This document shows, piece by piece, positions 54,939-64,000 of a stretch of DNA of 64,000 bases. The first letter of the stretch is position 1; every line of letters begins with the position of its first letter. Below the pieces are notes generated by a model that was given only the letters and a program-made list of their open reading frames with translations, was not told the origin of the DNA and did no database searches. The stretch comes from Platanthera guangdongensis (Eukaryota > Streptophyta > Magnoliopsida > Asparagales > Orchidaceae): assembly GCA_039583875.1 (NCBI GenBank), contig CM077151.1:26096208-26160207 (forward strand), read 5' to 3'. The position numbers were made by a program, and so were the translations under genes.

Positions 54939-56891
54939 ATGACGGGTGATGACGCGACGACTAAGGGCAGCTTGAAGTGTGCAAAATGGTTTGCCGACTA
55001 TCTCTTCCCCAATGGCCACTTGACCGAGGGGGGGGATTTGTCGGCCGTCGCAGATTACGTCCCACCAGTGTTTGTCGCGCGCTCGCCCCATCCAAATAAA
55101 GCGATCAACACATTTTATGACGATGAGCTCGCATTCCTCATCTCGCACTTCGAGGTGGGGCTACGTCTTCCGTTATGGCCTGAAATCCGCCAAATTCTCA
55201 TGTACTTTGGGGTCATTCCCGCTCAACTCAACACCAACGCTAATTGTCATGATGGTTGCATTCGTCTGCTTCTTACGCGAGAAGCGAATCGAATTCAACC
55301 TGACCGTCTTCCGCAAACTCTTCATCTTTCGGGCGACGAATGATGGCGTCGCGTTCTTCTCCGGCTCGCACTTTAAGGTGTGTGAGACTACCAACAAGCA
55401 CCACCACTGGGTGACAAAAATCATATTCGTCAAAGGGAACCGGGGCAACATGTCGTATTCGCCGACTCATCAAGACGAGACAACGTACCGCGCCTCGCCG
55501 GTGGGAGGCCAGGATGTCGACCTCCACAAATTCTTCCTCCAGAAGAATTTTGAGGTCGCCTACTTGAGGCGACATATCGACTTGCCACCTCATGTGCTCC
55601 CTGGCGAAGGTATGGGACTCTCCCTCTTCTTCCTAGATTTTGTTGCTAATTTTCTTCTTCAGCTCTTCCTTAGAGGTGTCATGATGCAAGGGAGAGGTTC
55701 CTTCCTAGGAGCCAACCTTTCGCGAGCGCCAAGGCCTCCGGGCTCGACATTGCCGAGACAGCCGCAGCAGTATGATGCAAAGAGCCAGAGGTGCCTGTTT
55801 CAAGCAGCAGAAAAAGGGACAGACCTGGGGACTACGATCCTCTCAGGGCTTTACTTCCTCGAAAGAAGGCAAAGAAGATGGTGACTTCCAAGGCGAAAGA
55901 AACCAAAAAGGACCCCCGAGGTGGAGGTCAAAGAGCAGAAGTCCATCATGTGGAGGGTCGGGTCGCGGGAGGCGAGCTGGAGCCTTCAGAGCCCCAAGAA
56001 GATCGGCTGCCTAAATCTCATCGCAACTTCGGATTGGGCCAGAAAGTCAAGGACAGCACTGGTGAGTTGTTGGTGCTATGGGACAAGCCGGCGAATAGAA
56101 TATCGGTTTCCACGCTCCTTCCCTCTTGGTCGGAACGACGGCCACCCAGTGGGCACGCATATGCTCTCGGCTTCGTTCTCTATGGGCGCAAAGACGCTAC
56201 AACCTACGATGACATGACCATGCAGAGACTTTCCCACGAGAGCTCGCGAGCTCAGATGCGATCCCCGGAGCTCGTGCATATGGTCGTGCGTCGAGGTTTT
56301 TCCCTGACCAGGAAATGGAACGACGCGGAGGAAGCACGTGCACTCGCTGTGGATAAGTTGCAAGACACGAAACAGAGGGTGGAGGTCGTCGAGGGTCTTC
56401 TCGCCAAGAGCTCTGGTGCAGTGGTGAGTGTCACCCTCCCCCTCCCCCCTTCCTTCCTGCCTTTGAATCGTTAACTCATCCCCTTTGTTATAATACTTTC
56501 GCTATTTTTGTAGGATGTCGAGACGGCCGACCTGTTGCGGAAGCGCGTCGCTGACTTGAAGGACCAAAATAAGGGACTCAGGGGTGAGCTTACTCGCCTC
56601 CTTGATAGCATATTACCTCACAGTCGCGACGAGTTGACCAGCAAAGGTTGTGAACCAAAGCAATTCAGTGAGCAAGAAGTCGATGAGATGATGAGAACCA
56701 GCTCCATCAAGGCCGCTGAACATATCCTCAAAATGATGCAGGATCTGGAGGTGATGAAACCCAGGTACGAGAAGGTCACAGCTAAGGAACTGGTCCAGGA
56801 GTTGTTCGTGCCTCTCGACCTCTCAGAGGACGAGTTCAGCTCGCTGTTCGGAGATGAAGCCAACGACTCGGGGGCGGGACCTAAGAGATAG
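54939..56891 (+). pseudogene. Antisense gene 2 of Tat2, 'putative gypsy-type transposon' family
   Basis: Exon 1 (54939-55609): KWFADYLFPNGHL, INTFYDDELAFLISHFEVGL, RLPLWPEIRQILMYFGVIPA, then a frameshift near 55240 and FVCFLREKRIEFNLTVFRKL, NKHHHWVTKIIFVKGN, HVLPGEG. The donor follows PGE in phase 1 exactly as in Tat1. Exon 2 starts at about 55676, has a frameshift, and contains RISVSTLLPSW and RKWNDAEEARALAVDKL; its donor at 56424 is phase 0. Exon 3 (56514-56891) begins DVETAD, matching DAETAE of Tat1, and ends acidic. Two frameshifts make the copy defective, but the gene architecture is fully conserved. Confidence 0.75.
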
Positions 56892-57320
56892 CTTAGAGAC
56901 TCTTTGTTTTGTACTCGTGCCTTAAAATTATATTGTAAATGTGCAGGTCATGGCCTCGCCTTTTATAAACACTTAAATAATAACAATTTTGCAAACCTTT
57001 TCCAGCTTCTTCTCTTGTTTTTGATGCACTCGCCAGTTGTGTTTGAAACGTGAGCTCATTTTCCATGGTACGGTGTCGATTGCCCGTCCATACGAAACGT
57101 CCCGCGTGACCAAGCCAGACCCTCGACGCCCACCACTCGTCATATTCACCCTGATCCTGCTCTCTCCTCGCTCATAATTGTTTGCGTTGTTGACGGAACT
57201 CGTGGTTAATCTTTATTTTTTGTAAGGTACGGGTTTGACCGGCGAGTGGTCCTGGATTCGACCGGCAAGTGGTCGAGCACTACTCCCACTCGCCTAAGTA
57301 TCGTCACTTTTCCAGCCTCC
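56892..57320 (+). other. 3' flank of Tat2 antisense gene 2
   Basis: No ORF of note. From about 57230 the sequence begins to show the gcgagtggtc and ggctagttgggagcc words that become the tandem array. Confidence 0.5.
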
Positions 57321-57326
57321 TCCTGT

Positions 57327-58170
57327 CGATGAGTGGTCTATCGGACTTGTCGGCTAGTTGGGAGCCCGATCTGTGGGTCTGCTTGGGGTCTACATTTCAA
57401 CAGTTTTTTACTTTTCTTTCTGCCACCGAGTGACTTCCAAACCTGTCAGCTAGTGAGAGTCTGCCGGAGGGATCTTCTCGGGGTCAATATTTCAACTTTC
57501 TTTCAACTCGCCACCCAGTGACTTCCAGACCTACCAGCTAGTAAGAGTCTAATCAGCGGGATCTGCTCGGGGACAAACTTTCCTTCCGCCACCGAGAGAC
57601 TTTCAGACCTGTCAGCTAGTGAGAGTCTGCCAGCGGGACCTTCTCCGGGTCAACATTTCAACTTTCTTTCAACCTGCCACCTAGTGACTTCCAGACCTGT
57701 CAGCTAGTGAGAGTCTGGTCAGCGAGATCTGCTCGGGGCCAAACTTTCCTTCCGCCACTGAGTGACTTCCAGACCTGTCAGCTAGTGAGAGTCTGGTCAG
57801 CGAGATCTTCTCGGGGTCAATATTTCAACTTTCTTTCAACCCGCCACCAAGTGAATTCCAAACCTGCCAGCTAGTGAGAGCTTGGTCAGCGGGATCTGCT
57901 CGGGGCCAAACTTTCATTCTGTCATCGAGTGACCTCTAGACCTTCCAGCTAGTGAGAGGATGCCCGCGGTATTTTCTCGGGATCAACATTTCAACTTTCT
58001 TCCAACCCGCCACAGAGTGACTTCCAGACCTGCCAGCTAGCGAGAGCTTGGTTAGCGGGATCTGCTCGGGGCCAAACTTTCCTTTTGTCATCGAGTGACT
58101 TCCAGACCTGCCAGCTAATGAGAGCCTGCCAGCGGAATCTTCTCGGTCCAGGAAGCACTGATACGCCAAA
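57327..58170. repeat. Dimeric tandem array in Tat2 (78 + 88 bp subunits)
   Basis: The word gccaccgagtgacttcc and variants start at 57422, 57510, 57588, 57676, 57754, 57843, 57921, 58009 and 58087. Intervals alternate 88, 78, 88, 78, 89, 78, 88, 78, giving a 166-bp higher-order unit. A more diverged unit precedes it at about 57327. Each subunit has the core acctgccagctagtgagag shared with the Tat1 array. Confidence 0.93.
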
Positions 58171-58946
58171 AATAGGGTCATACCCGTACCGGGTACGTTT
58201 CCGGTGCGGATACGCGTACCGCACGGCAGGGTTCGATATTATCGCGCTTTTAGTTTTTTTATGTTTCATTTCTTCTGATCCCGCTCCCTACTCCTGATCC
58301 CGTCGCCGCTCCCTGCTCCTGCTCCTAATCTCGTTGCCGCTCCCTGCTCCTGCTCCGGCTCCCGTCACCGCTCCTGCTCCGGCTCCCGTCACCGCTCCTG
58401 CTCCGGCTCCCGTCACTGCTTCGGTTCTGGCAGGTACTTCTTCTTCTTCCTCCTCCCTGCTCCTGCTCTGGCTCCCGTCACCTCTCCTGCTCCGGCTCCC
58501 GTCACCGCTCCTGCTCCGGCTCCCGTCACTGCTCCTGCTCCGGCTCCCGTCACTGCTCCGTCTACGGCAGGTACTTATTTTTCTTCTTCTTATTATTAAT
58601 GTGTTGTGATGCATACTGAGAACTGTAGTGAATTTTAAAATGTTAATTCTGTGTTCAACTTAAAAAATTGATGGCGAAGTCAAGACGTCATGAGTATTCG
58701 CATGTGATAATTTAATCAAAACTTTTGTAAACCCGCACAAGTGACTAACATTTGTCCGCTTTCAACAATATAATTAACTTCTCCACAAGTTTATTAATAG
58801 AGTAAACGATAATAATGAGAACCAGCTAACGACAAACTGGACTATGGATTATTTTGTGGCAAGCGAGCTCTGAATAATTATTAAACATTTGCAAGCATTC
58901 ATGAAAGGAAGGCTAAGAATAAACGAGGTGTGAAATGAGGAGCGGT
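58171..58946. other. Unassigned DNA containing a 24-bp minisatellite
   Basis: 58171-58290: short inverted words (cgtaccgggtacg). 58296-58575: about eight copies of a 24-bp unit, cctgctccggctcccgtcac plus four bases, organised as two blocks each ending in ggcaggtactt followed by a T/C-rich run. 58620-58946: AT-rich with nothing recognisable. Confidence 0.7.
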
Positions 58947-59370
58947 TGTTAAGATAAATGATGGAGTAAATCTCCGGTACAGTAGACTGGCCTAGAGAGT
59001 GTCAGGTGGGTGAGAGAAGAAAACGGGGAAGAGGAAGACGAACATTCTTTTCTTATTTCCTTCTTAAAAACTAATTACATCCATAATCACATATTTATAG
59101 TTTAATACATGAAAGGCAATAACAACGGCTACTAATACATGAAAGGCAATAACAACGGCTATGAAGAGGAGATAATCTGCTGAGCTGGCCGAGTGCCACG
59201 TGTCGGCCTGTGCTTAACTTCCCTGATGATGAATCCATCTGAGCCGTTATCTTAAAAGTTGCTTCAGCTCCTTGGCGAAACATCAGAAGCTATTGTTACC
59301 TCTAGCTAAATATCAAACTGATGGGTTTCTAGCCGTCCGATCCTCCGGTGAGTGAAATCTGGTTGTAACA
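58947..59370 (-). repeat. Probable 3' LTR of Chromo-3
   Basis: Starts (minus) TGTTACAACC at 59370 right after the polypurine tract. A TATAAATA box in sense orientation lies at about 59095. The proposed end, TCTTAACA at 58947, is a guess because the other LTR is not in the window. A 28-bp direct repeat (tacatgaaaggcaataac...) occurs twice at about 59105-59160. Confidence 0.5.
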
Positions 59371-59740
59371 TTTACCTTCCCCTTATAAATTACGTTGTCC
59401 TCAGCGTCTTCTTCATTTTGCCTCTCAAACTCTAACCCTAGCGATGGAGAGAGATCAGTACACATCTCCGGCGATGAGAATCTTCCTGGCTGGCTAATGG
59501 TAGACGGCAGAAGATGATGGTGATGAGAGCAGATACTCCGGAAGGCCTTATGCTAATTTTCAGAACTGATTCTGCTACTCTTAGCTTGGTGAGGAAATAT
59601 TCCGCTTGAGAGGATGCTGGATCTGTCTCTGTTTTCTTCTTTTGTCTTCTCTCTTTTGGTTGTTTTGTTGTTTTTTGGGGGGGGGTTTATTTTTTTCCGG
59701 CATGCTTCTCGATCTCTCTGTCTTCTTCCCGCGAGGCAGG
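59371..59740 (-). other. Region between chromodomain and LTR of Chromo-3
   Basis: Polypurine tract at the left edge, G10 run at about 59677. No ORF that I can support. Confidence 0.5.
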
Positions 59741-59834
59741 CTAACTGGAAGGGAGGTCGCCATGCTTTGCTGGCCTGTTCTCGTGAGATCTGGTCTTAGG
59801 GTTTCGCTTGCTTCTTAGGCCCTTGCTCTTCCAT

Positions 59835-59960
59835 GTTGGTTCTGTTTTTGGACTATTTTTAGGGCCTAAGTTGGGAAAATCCTTCAGATTGGCGAGATCT
59901 TCCCAAGTGCTGTCCTCTGGAGGAAGTCCTTCCCACTGCACTAAGGCCTGCTGTATTTCG
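59835..59960 (-). pseudogene. Chromodomain of Chromo-3
   Basis: Minus strand: GREIQQALVQWEGLPPEDST followed by WEDLANLKDFPNL, the C-terminal two thirds of a chromodomain with the usual aromatic W and the STWED helix start. It is separated from integrase by stops (TGA/TAA between 59960 and 60070). Confidence 0.8.
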
Positions 59961-60067
59961 CGTCCTTGTTATGAGATTGTCCGTGTAGAAATGATCGCTA
60001 ATGGTCGATGAAGCGGGTTGTTTCTCCAATGATTTTCTGGAAGGGCAACCGGCTGAGATCCTGGTTC

Positions 60068-61363
60068 TCATATGAATGGTTTAAGCAAGGAGATATGGAA
60101 AACTGGATGTATCTTTGATTCCGGTGGGAGGTCCAGTCGATATGCTACGTGTCCTATGACTTCCCGAACTTGATATGGGTCGTAGTATTTGAGACCCAAT
60201 TTTTTGTTATACGATCGCCCCAATGAGAGCTGTCTGTACGGATGCAATTTGAGAATAACCCACTGCCCGGGTTGCAAGTGCAGCTCCTTCATGTTTTTAT
60301 CGGCGTTGGTCTTCATTCTTTGTTGTGATTTCTGCAGGTTTTCTTTAAGTAGTTGTATAATTTTCTCCCTTTTTGCCAGTGTTGTTGCAACTGCCTCATT
60401 AGTTGTGCTTCCTGGGTTGTAGGACAATAAACCAGGAGGTGGACGACCGAACATGACCTCATAATGGGTCATTCCGGTCGCAGAATTAAACGTTGTGTTT
60501 ATAAAATATTCAGCAAAGCTTAGATATATTGTCCATTTCTTATAATTGTGCTGACAAAATAGGCGTAAGTATTGCTCCAGGGATCTATTAATACGTTCAG
60601 TTTGTCCATCTGTTTGAGGATGGTAAGCTGAACTGTATTTCAATTTTGTGCCTTGGAGCCTAAACAATTCTTTCCAGAAATTACTGATGAAAATCGTGTC
60701 GCGATCAGTAATTATAGTTTCTGGAATACCATGTAGTTTCCCTACCGTTTCCCAGAATAGACTAGCGACAATAGGTGCAGCTAATGTTTTAAGTGGTGCA
60801 AAATGAACTGCTTTGGAAAATCTATCAACCACTACCATAATGATTGTATGTGAGTTAGAATTTGGTAGCTGAATTATGAAATCCATGGTAAGATATGACC
60901 ATAGTTTGTTAGGTGTTTCAAGTGGTTGTAAGAGGCCATAGGGTAGGTGGTTACTGGGTTTGGCCCGCTGGCACATTTCACATTGTCTGATATATTGTTC
61001 GATCATTTTGCGCATGTTGGGCCAATAAAATTGTTGCTGTAAACGGAAAGTAGTTCCTTTAACGCCAGAATGGCCTCCCCAATGGTTGTCATGTGCTTCC
61101 TTAACTAGCGTCTGCCTTAAGTCTGAATTTTCTGGAATATATAATTTGTGCTTATTATAAATATAAGGTCCTGTCTTGGACCAAGTAGGAATTAAGTGTG
61201 GTGATGTGTTTAACTTCTGAATAAGTTCCTGTGAAACCATATCTGTGGCATAAGACTGCTCCAGTCCATTTAAAAGTGGGGAGACTGGAGCAGTTAACGT
61301 AGATAAACACATTAAGGGTGGTTGTTCTGGGGTTGTAGCTACCCTAGATAAGGTATCAGCCAC
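60068..61363 (-). CDS. Integrase of Chromo-3 (open, part of a broken pol)
   Basis: A 431-codon open frame starting in the RNase H end (MADTLSRV). The zinc finger has H91/H94/H98 candidates with C128 and C131 (CEMCQRAK). The catalytic triad is intact: D161 (TMDFIIQLP), D220 (IITDRDTIF), E256 (QTERINR), spacing 35 between the last two. [15 protein letters not shown] and the C-terminal HPYRQLSLG ... [14 protein letters not shown] are complete. The stop at 60068 comes before the chromodomain. The ATG is internal to pol and not a true start. Confidence 0.88.
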   Translation of the reverse strand: MADTLSRVATTPEQPPLMCLSTLTAPVSPLLNGLEQSYATDMVSQELIQKLNTSPHLIPTWSKTGPYIYNKHKLYIPENSDLRQTLVKEAHDNHWGGHSGVKGTTFRLQQQFYWPNMRKMIEQYIRQCEMCQRAKPSNHLPYGLLQPLETPNKLWSYLTMDFIIQLPNSNSHTIIMVVVDRFSKAVHFAPLKTLAAPIVASLFWETVGKLHGIPETIITDRDTIFISNFWKELFRLQGTKLKYSSAYHPQTDGQTERINRSLEQYLRLFCQHNYKKWTIYLSFAEYFINTTFNSATGMTHYEVMFGRPPPGLLSYNPGSTTNEAVATTLAKREKIIQLLKENLQKSQQRMKTNADKNMKELHLQPGQWVILKLHPYRQLSLGRSYNKKLGLKYYDPYQVREVIGHVAYRLDLPPESKIHPVFHISLLKPFI

Positions 61364-61400
61364 GATATTATTCTGTCCAGCTTTATATTTGATTGTGTAG

Positions 61401-62273
61401 TCATAACCCAGTAATTTGGAAAAAAAATTTGTGTTGTTCTGGTGTGTGTAAATCTTGAGTTAAGAGATGGTAAAGGCTTTGGTGATCTGTGTAAATGGTG
61501 AATTTATGACCCAGAAGATATTGGCGCCATTTTGATACTGCTGAGATGATTGCATACATTTCTCTAACGTAGGTTGATTTTAGTTGCATTTGCGGCGTCA
61601 GTTTTTTGCTATAAAAGGCTATTGGTTTTTTAAGTTGGGTTAAAACCGCGCTGATTCCCTTTCCCGATGCGTCAGTCTCTAATTCATAGGGTATTTCAAA
61701 ATTTGGTAAAGTTAAAACTGGTGGATTGCTTAAGTTGGTTTTCAAAAGTTCAAAAGCTGTTTGTGTTGTCGGAGTCCAGAGAAACGGTGTTTGTTTGAGC
61801 AGATCCGTCAAGGGGTAAGCAATAGTGGCGTAACCCCTGATAAATTTGCGATAATAACCCGTTAATCCCAGAAATGCTCGTATATCTTTCTGGGTTTTAG
61901 GCTCCGGAAAGTTTTGGATGGCCGCTAAGTTTGTTTTTGTGGGCCCGACTTGTCCTTGAGTTATTTGGTGGCCCAGGAAATCAATCGTTGTGGTCAAAAA
62001 GGAGCATTTACTGTGTTTAACATATAAATTATTTTGTTTTAAAACCTCCAAGGCTTGGCGCAGATGTAAAAGGTGGTATTGTTGAGAAGCGTTGTATATA
62101 AGTATATCATCGAAAAACACAACTATGAATTTTCGTAAAAATGATTGGAAAATTTTATTCATTAAAGCCTGGAATGTGGAGGGAGCATTAGAAAGTCTGA
62201 AAGGCAAAACTGTGAATTCGTAGTGACCGTGATGTGTCCTAAATGCCGTTTTGTAAATATCCTCCTCGGCCAT
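61401..62273 (-). pseudogene. RT and RNase H of Chromo-3
   Basis: [36 protein letters not shown], catalytic VVFFDDILIY (FFDD for YVDD), SKCSFLTTTIDFLGHQIT, RAFLGLTGYYRKFIRGYATI. RNase H: YELETDASGKGISAVLTQ, IAFYSKKLTPQMQLKSTYVR, FTIYTDHQSLYHLL. An extra T in a T-run near 61421 throws the frame just before [16 protein letters not shown], which continues in the integrase ORF. Confidence 0.88.
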
Positions 62274-63164
62274 CCTTATTTGGTGATATCCTGAGCGTAA
62301 ATCTAATTTAGAGAAGTAACGGGCCTGGTGGAGTTCATCTAATAGTTCATCTATTGTTGGGATTGGAAATCTGTCCGTAATTGTAATCTTATTGAGGGCT
62401 CTGTAATCGACACAGAACCTCCATGTGTCATCCTTTTTTTAACTAATAGGACTGGGGAAGAGAAACTGGAAGTGCTTGGTCTGATTTGTTTTTTGTGTAA
62501 CATTTCAACAATTAAACGTTCAATCTCATTTTTCTGGTAATACGGGAATCGGTATGATTTGAGGTTGGGCGCATGGGTGTCTGGTTCCAGAGCAATTCGT
62601 TGATCAATATCACGTTTTGGAGGTAATGTCGAGGGTTCCTGGAATAAGTGATCATAGTTTTTAAGTAAGGAAATAAAGTCTGGAGGTATTTGTGGCTGGT
62701 CCGCGTCTGATGTTGATAATGAGGTATCAGACGTAATCAGCCAACAAAGTGCTAAAGGCTGTAAGGATAACAAACGGGAGAGTTGCGATGATGAAAGCTG
62801 GCTATCATGGAGATTGGTATGTCCCTGAAGAGTTATTGGGCCCCTATCGCTTACATAGGACATGGTTAAGGTAGAGTAATCGGTGGTTATAGGTCCTAGA
62901 GGCCGTAACCAACGTACTCTCAGAATAACGTCCGCTCCTGTGATGTCCAGTACATACAAGTGTACTGTGAATGGGATGGCCTGAATGAGCAATTGTATAT
63001 CCTTACAAATGCCCTTACACGTAATGGATGTTCCGTTCCCCATGAGGACAGGAAATTCGGGTATAACATAAATTGGAATGCCTAAATATTTGGCCATTCG
63101 AGGGGAAATGAAATTGTGGGAACTGTCGCTGTCAACTAATATTTCGAGGGGTTCTTGTGCGATA
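62274..63164 (-). pseudogene. Protease and RT N-terminus of Chromo-3
   Basis: The protease motif (about 63143-63105) is LVDSDSSHNFISPRMAKYLG, with DSD replacing DSG. YVLDITGADVILRVRWLRPL follows, then the linker to [62 protein letters not shown] one-base loss in an A-run (A7 against A8 in the inverted copy) at about 62433-62440 shifts the frame at VKK. RT resumes correctly after it. Confidence 0.85.
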
Positions 63165-64000
63165 TGTCCTCATGGGGAACGGAACATCCATTACGTTTAA
63201 GGGCATTTGTAAGGATATACAGTTGCTCATTCAGGCCATCTCATTCACAGTACACTTGTATGTACTGGACATCACAGGAGCGGACGTTATTCTGGGAGTA
63301 CGTTGGTTACGGCCTCTAGGACCTTAACCACCGATTACTCTACCTTAACCATGTCTTATGTAAGCGATAGGGGCCCAATAACTCTTCAGGGACATACCAA
63401 TCTCCATGATAGCCAGCTTTCATCATCGCAACTCTCTCGTTTGTTATCCTTACAGCCTTTAGTACTTTGTTGGCTGATTACATCTGATACCTCATTATCA
63501 ACATCAGACGCGGACCAGCCACAAATACCTCCAGACTTTATTTCCTTACTTAAAAACTATGATCACTTATTCCAGGAACCCTCGACATTACCTCCAAAAC
63601 GTGATATTGATCATCGAATTGCTCTGGAACCAGGCACTCATGCGCCCAACCTCAAATCATACTGATTCCCGTATTACCAGAAAAATGAGATTGAACGTTT
63701 AATTGTTGAAATGTTACACAAAAAACAAATCAGATCAAGCACTTCCAGTTTCTCTTCCCCAGTCCTATTAGTTAAAAAAAAGGATGGCACATGGAGGTTC
63801 TGTGTCGATTACAGAGCCCTCAATAAGATTACAATTAAGGACAGATTTTCAATCTCAACAATAGATGAACTATTAGATGAACTCCACCAGGCCCGTTACT
63901 TCTCTAAATTAGATTTACGCTCAGGATATCACCAAATAAGGATGGCCGAGGAGGATATTTACAAAACGGCATTTAGGACACATCACGGTCACTACGAATT
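63165..64000 (+). mobile_element. Inverted partial copy of Chromo-3 (protease/RT), runs off the window
   Basis: Mirrors 62215-63050 of the minus-strand element, starting at tgtcctcatgggg, mid-protease. By eye about 17 substitutions and two 1-bp indels over 836 bp. It has its own defects: a 1-bp loss near 63324 and a C-to-T nonsense (TGA, 63664-63666) right after NLKSY. It keeps the A8 run, so [19 protein letters not shown] is readable at about 63772. The element's remainder lies beyond 64000. Confidence 0.93.

Larger units (their letters stand above)
52964..58170 (-). mobile_element. Partial Tat-lineage element (Tat2): LTR end, antisense genes, tandem repeats, no gag-pol
   Basis: Starts TGTTGAAACC, resembling the Tat1 LTR edge TGTTGAAGCC, and shares the LTR word ggaggtcccgcc. 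Then, in the same order as in Tat1, come two antisense genes on the plus strand, each with a TATA box, and a tandem array with the Tat1 core motif. The sequence changes at about 58170 where Tat1 would continue into pol; no gag, pol or second LTR follows. The strand given is that of the missing gag-pol by analogy. It is an ancient or truncated relative, diverged from Tat1 over most of its length at the nucleotide level. LTR inner border unresolved (about 53130-53290). Confidence 0.75.
58947..63164 (-). mobile_element. Chromovirus (Ty3/Gypsy, Chromo-3), 5' part missing
   Basis: The minus strand holds protease, RT, RNase H, integrase and a chromodomain, then a polypurine tract (AAGGGGAAGGTAAA, rc of 59371-59384) and a probable 3' LTR. 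Gag, PBS and the 5' LTR are absent: at 63165 the sequence switches to an inverted copy of the same element. Two homopolymer frameshifts and one stop before the chromodomain interrupt pol. Confidence 0.85.

Noticed and set aside
58334..58609. 91-codon PAPAPVT repeat ORF
   Set aside because: Encoded by the 24-bp minisatellite; the frame changes halfway into Leu/Ser runs and no flanking coding sequence is seen.

Overview
This window is flowering-plant nuclear DNA made almost entirely of nested transposable elements. It holds Ty3/Gypsy elements of chromovirus and Tat type, Ty1/Copia elements with short LTRs, RTE-type LINEs, a Helitron and a Tourist-like MITE. The single-copy, AT-rich background shows only two traces of ordinary genes: one exon of a farnesol-dehydrogenase/DFR-like reductase (377-681, minus) and one unidentified exon-like ORF (about 25668-25889, minus). 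I see no rRNA, tRNA or CRISPR array and no complete host gene. The species cannot be read from the sequence.

Layout. (1) 1-2933: gene fragment, a 5'-truncated RTE LINE with a 19-bp target-site duplication (TSD), and plain intergenic DNA. (2) 2939-19850: a Tekay/Del-like chromovirus on the plus strand, TSD GATCG. Its left LTR is split by a non-autonomous LTR element (3374-11478, minus, TSD GCAGG), whose own 3' LTR is split by a Helitron (5121-6730). Its right LTR carries a 220-bp MITE (TSD TTA) and a roughly 757-bp deletion. (3) 22084-25405: a decayed Copia element, plus strand. (4) 26241-44152: a Copia element on the minus strand (Copia-1, TSD ATACG), split in its gag by a nearly full-length Tat Gypsy element (Tat1, 30172-42660, minus, TSD ATATC). 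(5) 44153-45697: unassigned DNA with a 365-bp tandem duplication. (6) 45698-52898: another minus-strand Copia (Copia-2) whose 3' LTR is split by an RTE LINE (45758-48140). (7) 52964 to about 58170: a Tat relative (Tat2) that keeps only one LTR-like end, the antisense gene module and the tandem repeats. (8) About 58947-63164: a minus-strand chromovirus (Chromo-3), followed by a head-to-head inverted partial copy that runs off the window end.

The most interesting biology is in Tat1 and Tat2. Between pol and the 3' LTR both carry two genes transcribed opposite to gag-pol. Each gene has its own TATA box, and intron positions and phases match between two strongly diverged elements, which suggests a maintained, spliced antisense module. 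The second notable observation is that the Tekay-like gag-protease region is interrupted three times by 76-86-bp GT...AG segments whose removal restores conserved Gag/protease alignment.

Almost all polyproteins are broken. The protease active-site glycine is replaced in four of six elements, and the LTR divergences agree with the order of nesting (Tat1 LTRs about 2% different, host Copia-1 about 5%). Names such as Tat1, Copia-1 and Chromo-3 are local labels; lineage assignments rest on remembered motifs and were not checked by search.
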